This document shows, in pieces, positions 57,949-64,000 of a stretch of DNA of 64,000 nt; position 1 is the first letter of the stretch, and every line of letters begins with the position of its first letter. A program made the translations under genes and the position numbers. Under the pieces are notes generated by a model. That model did no database searches. It was not told the DNA's origin and saw only the letters and a program-made list of their open reading frames with translations. The DNA is from Cupriavidus necator (GTDB taxonomy: Bacteria; Pseudomonadota; Gammaproteobacteria; Burkholderiales; Burkholderiaceae). The stretch covers positions 1,860,001 to 1,924,000 of the forward strand of contig CP074390.1 in assembly GCA_022041995.1 (NCBI GenBank), read 5' to 3'.

Positions 57949-59136
57949 ATGTTGATGGCGACCGTTGTGGCGCAGGAAATGGCGTCGCCTTTGCTTGCGC
58001 AGTCTGGCCTGAGCGTTGCGCAAATCAGCGCGTTGCTGGCCGCGGTCTACGAAGGGCCGATGGAACCGGTGCCGTGGGGCCATGCGCTCGAGATGCTGCG
58101 CAAGCAACTCGACGCCAGCTACGTGAGCTTTATCCTGCGCTCGCCCGCCAGCGACCGCAGCGGACTGGCGGTGCATGCGTCGGAGCGCGGCACCTCGCTG
58201 GAGGCGGAGGCGTCATACAACAGCTACTACTACGCCATCGATCCCTTCATCAACCTGCCCACCGACCGGGCGGTGACGGTCGATGAAGCGCTGGGCGCGG
58301 GCAACTGGTGCCGCAGCGAGATCTACCGGCAATTCCTGCAGCCGCTCGGCATCCGGTATCTGCTGGGCGCGGACATCCGTACCGAGGACGGTGTCGAGTG
58401 CCGCCTGCGCGTTTGCCGCCAGGACCATGCGCGGGATTTCTCGGACGTGGAAAAAGCGGCTTGCGGGGTGATCCTGCCGCACCTGAAGCGCGCGGTCCGG
58501 CTGCATTCCCGGCTGGATGTGGTGGAATCGGAGCGCTCGCTCTATGCGGGCGCGATCGACCGCATGCTGGTGGGCATGGTGATCCTCGACGCCGCCGGCA
58601 CGATCCTCAAGAAGAATTCCGAAGCCGACGAGATCCTGGCGGAGAACGACGGCATCCGCCTGAACGGGAACACCTTCGAAATCGCTTACGCCCAGGAAAG
58701 CCGCAAGTTCCAGTACCTGCTGCGCCGTGCCCAGATGGGACACCACGGCAGCGCGCCGGCGCTGGCCGAGGCCATGTCGATCACGCGCCCGTCGGGGCGC
58801 GGCAAGCTGGGCGTGCTGATCCGCACCATTCCGCTCAGCGAATGGTCGGAAGAAAACCGGCATCGTCCGGCCTGCGCGGTCTTTATCCGCGATCCCGAGC
58901 GCAAGTCGCGCGCCTCGCACGAGGTGGTGCGCAAGCTGTTCGACCTCACGCCAGCCGAAACCTCCCTGGCGCTGGTGCTTGCCGACGGCATGACGCTGGA
59001 CGAAGCGGCGGAGGCATTGGGTACCAGCAAGAACACGGCACGCGCCCACCTGCGCTCGATTTTCTCCAAAACGGGGGTCACGCGGCAGGCCACGCTCGTG
59101 CGCATGCTGCTGAGCAGTGTCGTGACGCTCGGCTGA
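57949..59136 (+). CDS. LuxR-type regulator, TeiR-like (paralogue 2)
   Basis: Regulator of 395 aa with the same architecture as paralogue 1: GAF-like N-terminus (YEGPMEPVPWGHALEMLRKQL), PAS-like middle (DRMLVGMVILDAAGTILKKNSEADEIL) and C-terminal HTH (DLTPAETSLALVLADGMTLDEAAEALGTSKNTARAHLRSIF). Start at 57949 (M-L-M-A) follows AGGAGACCGAGA. The last 60 residues are nearly identical to those of paralogue 1, including the recognition helix region, so the two should bind the same DNA sites. It lies between the SDR unit and the EthD/HsaC units. Confidence 0.9.
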   Translation: MLMATVVAQEMASPLLAQSGLSVAQISALLAAVYEGPMEPVPWGHALEMLRKQLDASYVSFILRSPASDRSGLAVHASERGTSLEAEASYNSYYYAIDPFINLPTDRAVTVDEALGAGNWCRSEIYRQFLQPLGIRYLLGADIRTEDGVECRLRVCRQDHARDFSDVEKAACGVILPHLKRAVRLHSRLDVVESERSLYAGAIDRMLVGMVILDAAGTILKKNSEADEILAENDGIRLNGNTFEIAYAQESRKFQYLLRRAQMGHHGSAPALAEAMSITRPSGRGKLGVLIRTIPLSEWSEENRHRPACAVFIRDPERKSRASHEVVRKLFDLTPAETSLALVLADGMTLDEAAEALGTSKNTARAHLRSIFSKTGVTRQATLVRMLLSSVVTLG

Positions 59137-59186
59137 GCGCCTTTACGTCAGCCGGCCGGCGCGCACGCCGTTGCGATCGGTCCTCC

Positions 59187-59202
59187 TAGTCCGAATGGAG
59201 GA
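59187..59202 (+). promoter_or_regulatory. Regulon box (TAGTCC-GAAT-GGAGGA) for the EthD gene
   Basis: Plus-strand dyad with a full left half and 5/6 right half, followed by TG. A weak -10-like CAGCAT (59225-59230) is centred 33 bp downstream. It lies about 167 bp before the EthD gene. Confidence 0.55.
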
Positions 59203-59368
59203 TGAGCTCCGCCAGCCGCGCTCCCAGCATGCCCATGACAAGCGGGCGCGGCACGCGGACGGCACGTCAGACAGACGCAGTGATGCGTGCTGTCCACGCT
59301 CGGCCCTGTTCCACGCACGCATCAACCTGTCCGGCCCCGGCCGGCACCTGTAGCAGGGAGCGTGGAGC

Positions 59369-60085
59369 ATGGAAAAAGTCATCTATATCGTCTGGCGCGA
59401 TCCGCGGACCGAGCCGGAGGAATTCTCACGCCGGCTGCGCACAACGCTTGCGGACAAGCTGCTGGGGCTGGGCGCGCGCGGACTGCAGGTCAACGTGGCG
59501 GATGATGCCGTATTGCCTGCCGCGGGCCTGCGCCAGGCGAACACCCGCCCGCAGATGGAGGGGCTGGTCTCGGTCTGGATGGACAGCGCCATCGACCGGC
59601 TGCGCCAGCCGTTCGACCAGGCAATCGAGGCCGCCGTCGGCCGCATGGCCGGCTACCTCGTTACGGAGTCCCAGCCCATCCGCAATACGCGTTTCCCGGC
59701 GGCGCCCGGTGAGCGCATGCCCGGCTTTGCGCAGCTGGCCTTCCTCACACGGCCGCCCCGGCTCACGCCGCAGGCGTGGCTGGACACCTGGCACAACCAC
59801 CACACGCAAGTGGCGGTCGAGACCCAGGACAACTTCCTCTACGTGCAGAACGTGGTGGTGCGGCCGCTCACGTACGCCGCGCCGCCCTACGACGCCATCG
59901 TCGAAGAGTGCTTCCCGGACGAAGCGATGACCGACCCGCAGGCGTTCTTCGATGCCGTAGGCGATGAGGAAACATTCCAGCGCAACCTGCAGGCCATGAT
60001 GGCCAGCTGCCAGCGCTTCATCGACTTCGACAAGATCGACGTGGTTCCCACCAGCCAGTACATCGTGCGCCCCGCCGCGGCCTGA
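59369..60085 (+). CDS. EthD-domain protein
   Basis: Dimeric alpha-beta barrel protein of 238 aa with an EthD-type repeat: MEKVIYIVWRDPRTEPEEFSRRLR in the N-terminal half and FAQLAFLTRPPRLTPQAWLDTWHNHHTQVAVETQ (about 112-145) in the second. The WHNHHTQ segment is the typical EthD/YCII core. The protein may bind or rearrange a phenolic or quinone intermediate. Start at 59369 follows GGGAGC. It carries its own box and precedes the HsaC-type operon by about 100 bp. Confidence 0.82.
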   Translation: MEKVIYIVWRDPRTEPEEFSRRLRTTLADKLLGLGARGLQVNVADDAVLPAAGLRQANTRPQMEGLVSVWMDSAIDRLRQPFDQAIEAAVGRMAGYLVTESQPIRNTRFPAAPGERMPGFAQLAFLTRPPRLTPQAWLDTWHNHHTQVAVETQDNFLYVQNVVVRPLTYAAPPYDAIVEECFPDEAMTDPQAFFDAVGDEETFQRNLQAMMASCQRFIDFDKIDVVPTSQYIVRPAAA

Positions 60086-60103
60086 TTCTGGCACCGGACC
60101 GGC

Positions 60104-60119
60104 TAGTCCCACTGGACGA
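60104..60119 (+). promoter_or_regulatory. Regulon box (TAGTCC-CACT-GGACGA) for the hsaC-ipdAB operon
   Basis: Perfect match to both half-sites, followed by TG. AAGAAT (60142-60147, 4/6 to -10 consensus) is centred exactly 33 bp downstream. It is 73 bp before the dioxygenase ATG. Best single example of the box-promoter unit. Confidence 0.65.
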
Positions 60120-60191
60120 TGTGCCGGCTTGCGGCGCACGGAAGAATAGGTCTCATCAGCCAGCAGTGGCAATGAACCTGAGGAGACCGGC

Positions 60192-61088
60192 ATGTTGGAC
60201 ATTCGTGCGCTTGGCTACATCGTGGTCGAGTCCACCGACATCGGGCAGTGGCGACACTATGCCGAACAGGTGCTCGGCATGGCCTGTTCCGGCGCCCCCG
60301 GCGGTGCGCTGTACGTGAAGATGGATGAGCGCGACTACCGCTACCTGGTGGTGCCGGGCGCGCGCGACCGCTACCTGGCATCGGGCTGGGAACTGGCCGA
60401 CGAGCCGGCCTACGGCCATGCGCTCGACGCGCTGCGCCAGGCCAACGTGGAGGTCGTGCACGCCAGCGCCGCGGAGCTGGCGCAGCGCCGCGTGCAGGCC
60501 ATGGCCTGGTTCGCCGATCCGTCGGGCAACCGCCATGAGATCTCGTGGGGCATGCGCTCGGACTTCCTGCGCTTTGTCTCGCCGGCCGGCGTGCCGCGCT
60601 TCATCACGGACCCGATGGGGGCAGGGCACGCCGTGCTGCCCGCGCCGGCCTTCGACCAGACCTATGCCTTCCTGTGCGAGGTGATGGGTTTCGGGCTGTC
60701 GGACATCTTCCGCGTGCGCTTTACCAACGACCCGGCCGAACCGGAAAAGCGCATCCACTTCCTGCATTGCGGCAACGGCCGCCACCACAGCCTGGCGATC
60801 TTCGAGATGCCATCGGAAGCCGGCTGCATCCACGTGATGGCCGAGGTCCCGGACATGGCCGAGGTGGGCCGCGCGCTGGACCGCGTGCAGCAGCACGGCG
60901 TGAAGCTTTCGGCCACGCTGGGCCAGCACTGCAATGACCGCATGACTTCCTTCTACATGAAGACCCCCGGCGGCTTCGACCTCGAGTTCGGCCACGGCGG
61001 CCTGGTGGTGGACTGGAGCCGCCACGCGGCCTACGAGGCCACGCGCGTCAGCCTGTGGGGACACGACTTCAGCATCGGATACCGCTAA
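60192..61088 (+). CDS. HsaC/TesB-like type I extradiol dioxygenase
   Basis: Two-domain vicinal-oxygen-chelate dioxygenase of 298 aa that meta-cleaves a catechol such as 3,4-DHSA of the steroid pathway. The iron ligands are His146 (GAGHAVL), His214 (GCIHVM) and Glu265 (GFDLEFG), matching His146-His210-Glu260 of BphC. Catalytic His199 (GRHHS), His246 and Tyr255 are also in register. Start at 60192 follows GAGGAGACC. The position in front of ipdAB supports the steroid role; a biphenyl-type substrate is the alternative. Confidence 0.9.
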   Translation: MLDIRALGYIVVESTDIGQWRHYAEQVLGMACSGAPGGALYVKMDERDYRYLVVPGARDRYLASGWELADEPAYGHALDALRQANVEVVHASAAELAQRRVQAMAWFADPSGNRHEISWGMRSDFLRFVSPAGVPRFITDPMGAGHAVLPAPAFDQTYAFLCEVMGFGLSDIFRVRFTNDPAEPEKRIHFLHCGNGRHHSLAIFEMPSEAGCIHVMAEVPDMAEVGRALDRVQQHGVKLSATLGQHCNDRMTSFYMKTPGGFDLEFGHGGLVVDWSRHAAYEATRVSLWGHDFSIGYR

Positions 61089-61095
61089 ACACACC

Positions 61096-61986
61096 ATGAC
61101 CAAGACAATCGACAAGACCATGAGCGCGGCCGACGTGGTCGGCCAGCTCGCCGATGGCATGACCATCGGCATCGGCGGCTGGGGCCCGCGCCGCAAGCCG
61201 ATGGCGCTGGTGCGCGAGATCCTGCGCTCGCCGCTGAAGGACCTGACCGTGGTCGCCTACGGCGGCCCCGAGGTGGGCATGCTGTGCGCGGCCGGGAAGG
61301 TGCGCCGGCTGGTGTTCGGCTTTGTCTCGCTCGACGTGATTCCGCTCGAGCCCTACTTCCGCCAGGCGCGCGAGCGCGGCGTGCTGGAGGTGACTGAGCT
61401 TGACGAAGGCATGCTGCAGCTGGGCCTGCGCGCGGCGGCAGCGCGCCTGCCGTTCCTGCCGACGCGCGCCGCGCTGGGCACTGACGTGCTGGACAAGAAC
61501 CCCCAGCTGAAGACGGTGCGCTCGCCCTATGCCGATGGCGAAGTGCTGGTGGCGATGCCGGCGATCGAGCTTGATGCCGCGCTGCTGCACGTGAACGATA
61601 GTGATGTGCTCGGCAACACCCGCATCGACGGACCCGATCCGTTCTTCGATGAATGGTTCGCACGCGCCGCGCACCGCTGCTATGTGAGCTGCGAAACGCT
61701 GCACCCGCGCCTGGAGGACGAAGACCTGGCGCGCGCGCGCAACAACGCCTTCGAGCGCTCGCTGGTAAGCGGCGTGGTGCACGCACCCGGCGGCGCCCAT
61801 CCCACTTCCTGCGCGCCGGCCTACGGCTGGGACCTGCCCGCGCTGAAGGCGTACTGCGCCAGCGCCGAGGCCGAGGACGGCTTCCGTGCCTACCGCGACG
61901 AGGTGGTGGGCGCGAGCGAGGCGGCCTACCTGGAGCGCATCGGCGGCCCTGGCCACGTGCGCGACCTGCCGCTGCCGGTACTTTGA
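61096..61986 (+). CDS. ipdA: IpdA-like CoA-transferase family subunit alpha
   Basis: Alpha subunit of an IpdAB-type COCHEA-CoA hydrolase, which opens the last steroid ring (C ring). It is 296 aa. The opening block GMTIGIGGWGPRRKPMALVREILRS (about 21-45), VVAYGGPEVGMLCAAGKVRRLVFGFVSLD and DEGMLQLGLRAAAARLPFLP match my memory of M. tuberculosis IpdA (Rv3551). Class I CoA-transferase catalytic chemistry is lost in these; they act as ring hydrolases. It is 8 bp behind the dioxygenase gene. The symbol rests on family resemblance. Confidence 0.87.
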   Translation: MTKTIDKTMSAADVVGQLADGMTIGIGGWGPRRKPMALVREILRSPLKDLTVVAYGGPEVGMLCAAGKVRRLVFGFVSLDVIPLEPYFRQARERGVLEVTELDEGMLQLGLRAAAARLPFLPTRAALGTDVLDKNPQLKTVRSPYADGEVLVAMPAIELDAALLHVNDSDVLGNTRIDGPDPFFDEWFARAAHRCYVSCETLHPRLEDEDLARARNNAFERSLVSGVVHAPGGAHPTSCAPAYGWDLPALKAYCASAEAEDGFRAYRDEVVGASEAAYLERIGGPGHVRDLPLPVL

Positions 61987-62009
61987 ACCCGCCAACCCAA
62001 GGAGCGACC

Positions 62010-62810
62010 GTGAGCGCCACTTATGAATTCACCCGCGCCGAGCTGATGATTGCCGCCGCCGCCCGCGAATGGCGCGACGATGGCGAGGTGCTGGCCACCG
62101 GCATCGGCACTGGCCCGCGCATCGCCGCCGGCCTGGCGCGGCTTGCGCACAACCCAGGCCTGCTGCTGACCGACGGCGAGGCCTACCTGGTGGAAACGCC
62201 GGTGCCGCTGGGCCCGCGCGAACCCGGCTACAAGGTGCGCGCCAGCGGCTGGATGGGCTACTCGCGCGTGTTCGACTGCCTGTGGGGCGGGCGCCGCCAC
62301 GCGCTGGTGATGCCGACGCAGATCGACCGCTTCGGCCAGGCCAATATCTCCTGCCTGGGCGGCACGCATGCGCAGCCCAAGACCCAGCTGCTGGGCGCGC
62401 GCGGCTTTCCCGGCAACAGCATCCACCACGCCAATTCCTTCTTCGTGCCGGCCCACAGCACGCGCGCGTTGGTCGCGGGTGAAGTCGACATGGTTTGCAG
62501 CGCCGGCTACAACCCGGCCCGCCAGCTGGAGGGCATGCGCAGCTTCGTTGACCTGCGCGTGATTGTCACCGACCTGTGCGTGATGGATTTCGGCGCCCCC
62601 GGCCACGCCATCCGCGTGCGCTCGCTGCACCCGGGCGTGAGTTTCGGCCAGGTCCAGGCTGCCACCGGCTTTGCACTGGCGAACACGCCCGGCGAGGCCC
62701 TGCCGGAGACGGCGCCGCCCACACCGGAAGAGCTGCGGCTGATCGCCCAGCTTGATCCGCACAACCTGCGCGCGGCAATCGTGCGCGGCAATCCTTCCGG
62801 ACGCGTGTGA
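62010..62810 (+). CDS. ipdB: IpdB-like CoA-transferase family subunit beta
   Basis: Beta subunit of the IpdAB pair, 266 aa. Blocks include YEFTRAELMIAAAAREWRDDGEVLATGIGTGPRIAAGLARL (about 5-45), RASGWMGYSRVFDCLWGGRRHALVMPTQIDRFGQANISCLGG and DLCVMDFGAPGHAIRVRSLHPG. Start is GTG at 62010 with AAGGAG upstream, 24 bp after ipdA. Together with ipdA it should cleave a bicyclic or monocyclic CoA ester during C/D-ring degradation. Confidence 0.87.
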   Translation: MSATYEFTRAELMIAAAAREWRDDGEVLATGIGTGPRIAAGLARLAHNPGLLLTDGEAYLVETPVPLGPREPGYKVRASGWMGYSRVFDCLWGGRRHALVMPTQIDRFGQANISCLGGTHAQPKTQLLGARGFPGNSIHHANSFFVPAHSTRALVAGEVDMVCSAGYNPARQLEGMRSFVDLRVIVTDLCVMDFGAPGHAIRVRSLHPGVSFGQVQAATGFALANTPGEALPETAPPTPEELRLIAQLDPHNLRAAIVRGNPSGRV

Positions 62811-62817
62811 GGCCGAC

Positions 62818-63708
62818 ATGACAACGCCAGCTATCGAAGCCATCAGCCTTGGCCCCAATGCCGAGGTGCTCTACCAGGTCGCAGACGGCATTGCCTCCGT
62901 GACCATGAACCGGCCGCAGTTCCACAACGCGCAGAACTCAAAGATGACCTACGCGCTGGACGAGGCCTACCGGCGCGCCGCCGCCGACGACGCCGTCAAG
63001 GTGATCGTGCTGCGCGGCGCCGGCAAGCATTTCTCGGCCGGCCACGACATCGGCACACCCGGGCGCGATATCAACGAGTCCTTCGAGCGTGTGTCGCTCT
63101 GGTATGACCACGTCAACAAGCCGGGCGGCGAGTTCCTCTATGCCCGCGAGCAGGAGGTCTACCTCGGCATGTGCCGGCGCTGGCGCGAGCTGCCCAAGCC
63201 GACCATCGCCATGGTGCATGGCGCCTGCATTGCCGGCGGGCTGATGCTGGCGTGGGTATGCGACCTGATCGTGGCGTCGGACGACGCCTTCTTTGCCGAT
63301 CCGGTGGTGCGCATGGGCATTCCCGGCGTCGAGTACTTCGCGCATGCCTACGAGCTGCATCCGCGCATCGCCAAGGAGTTCCTCTTCCTGGGCGAGCGCA
63401 TGGGCGCCGAACGCGCCGAGCGCATGGGCATGGTCAACCGCGTGGTGCCGCGCGACGCGCTGGAAGACACCGTCTACGGCATGGCCGCAAAGGTTGCGCA
63501 GATGCCGCGGCTGGGCCTGACGCTGACCAAGCAGGCCGTCAACCATGTGGAAGACCTGCAGGGCAAGCGCACCGCGATGGATGCCGTCTTTGCCTGGCAC
63601 CACTTCGCCCATGCGCACAACGAACTGGTCAGCGGCGACAAGCTCGGCGGCTATGACGCGCGCGCCATGGCCGCTTCGCAACGCACCGGCGGCGAGGACA
63701 AGGCATGA
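62818..63708 (+). CDS. Enoyl-CoA hydratase family protein (EchA20-like)
   Basis: Crotonase of 296 aa. Oxyanion-hole motifs are HFSAGHDIGTPGRD (about 71-84) and MVHGACIAGGLMLAWVCDLIVASDDAFFADPVVRMGIPGVEYFAHAYEL (about 135-183). Located between ipdB and an ipdC-like gene, it corresponds in position to EchA20 of the actinobacterial steroid regulon, which opens the D ring of 5-OH-HIC-CoA. The start at 62818 follows the ipdB stop by 7 bp (GAGGCCGACATG). Confidence 0.88.
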   Translation: MTTPAIEAISLGPNAEVLYQVADGIASVTMNRPQFHNAQNSKMTYALDEAYRRAAADDAVKVIVLRGAGKHFSAGHDIGTPGRDINESFERVSLWYDHVNKPGGEFLYAREQEVYLGMCRRWRELPKPTIAMVHGACIAGGLMLAWVCDLIVASDDAFFADPVVRMGIPGVEYFAHAYELHPRIAKEFLFLGERMGAERAERMGMVNRVVPRDALEDTVYGMAAKVAQMPRLGLTLTKQAVNHVEDLQGKRTAMDAVFAWHHFAHAHNELVSGDKLGGYDARAMAASQRTGGEDKA

Positions 63709-64000
63709 GCACCGCGAGCCTGCACACCGTGCTGTGCGACCTGCTGGGCTGCCGCTACCCCATCGTGCAGACGGCGATGGGCTGGGTGGCGGATGCGAAG
63801 CTGGTCGCGGCCAGCGGCAATGCCGGGGCCTTCGGCTTCCTGGCCGGCGCCACGATTGCGCCCGGCGAGGTCGAGCGCGAAATCCTCCGCGTGAAGGCGC
63901 TCAGCGACCGGCCCTTCGGCATCAATTTCCACATGTTCCAGCCCAACGCGGAGGAAGTGATCGAGATGGCGATCCGCCACCGGCTGCGCGCCGTCAGCTA
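63705..64000 (+). CDS. ipdC: IpdC-like NAD(P)H-dependent flavin oxidoreductase, partial at the right edge
   Basis: N-terminal 98 residues of a nitronate-monooxygenase-fold flavoprotein that runs off the right edge. It opens with LCDLLGCRYPIVQTAMGWVADAKLVAASGNAGAFGFLAG (about 10-48), followed by KALSDRPFGINFHMF. This matches IpdC (Rv3553), which dehydrogenates 5-OH-HIC-CoA in the steroid pathway. Its ATG overlaps the preceding stop (ATGA). The rest of the operon lies outside the window. Confidence 0.85.
   Translation, partial: MSTASLHTVLCDLLGCRYPIVQTAMGWVADAKLVAASGNAGAFGFLAGATIAPGEVEREILRVKALSDRPFGINFHMFQPNAEEVIEMAIRHRLRAVS

Noticed and set aside
1..64000. tRNA, rRNA and riboswitch genes
   Set aside because: No cloverleaf-like or rRNA-like stretch and no known riboswitch core was recognised by eye in the intergenic gaps. 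A covariance-model scan would be needed for certainty.

Overview
The window is GC-rich DNA with dense operons, ATGA stop/start overlaps, two Bug-type (tripartite tricarboxylate transporter) receptors and several aromatic and steroid catabolic clusters. This points to a betaproteobacterium of the Burkholderiales, most likely Cupriavidus or Ralstonia. That assignment is an inference from gene style; no rRNA or tRNA was seen. No phage, CRISPR array or complete insertion sequence was found.

Region 1 (1-17.5 kb) is a catabolic island around a divergent promoter at 4.4-4.8 kb. Leftward are a GntR/FCD repressor, a RidA protein, a LigJ-like hydratase, a Rieske oxygenase and a Bug receptor cut by the window edge. 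Rightward are an ADP-forming acyl-CoA synthetase, two acyl-CoA dehydrogenases, a second Bug receptor, a thiolase with its OB-fold partner, a CaiB-type CoA-transferase, a LigB-type ring-cleavage dioxygenase, three tandem RraA-family aldolases, an enoyl-CoA hydratase and a thioesterase. Together they suggest CoA-dependent shortening of an aromatic side chain followed by gallate/protocatechuate-like meta-cleavage.

Region 2 (18.1-27.1 kb) is a complete 3-(3-hydroxyphenyl)propionate pathway in the order mhpR | mhpA B D F E T C. It has a clear dyad operator, a promoter and a possible 14-codon leader ORF.

Region 3 (27.5-64 kb) looks like a steroid-degradation region. It holds two ketosteroid dehydrogenase-like flavoproteins, an HsaA-like monooxygenase with a flavin reductase, 3/17-beta-HSD-like SDRs, a KshB-like reductase, an HsaC-like extradiol dioxygenase, and IpdA, IpdB, an enoyl-CoA hydratase and IpdC. 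Three paralogous LuxR-type regulators (TeiR-like by inference) are spread through it. Interspersed are cysD-cysNC facing a DUF1214/sulfotransferase operon, a degenerate RibBA-like protein, a DHH protein, a luciferase-like monooxygenase and an EthD protein.

The main discovery is a recurrent 16-bp dyad, TAGTCC-N4-GGACGA, upstream of almost every transcription unit in region 3 and not noticed in regions 1-2. At most sites a -10-like hexamer is centred 32-34 bp downstream of the dyad centre, placing the dyad near -41.5, as expected for a LuxR-type class II activator. The sulfate-activation genes and the sulfotransferase operon sit under a divergent pair of these boxes, which suggests PAPS-dependent sulfation belongs to the steroid regulon. 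Other unexplained structures are a ~730-bp imperfect palindrome at 52.0-52.7 kb, a ~255-bp inverted-repeat element in front of one LuxR gene, and a REP/REPIN repeat family.
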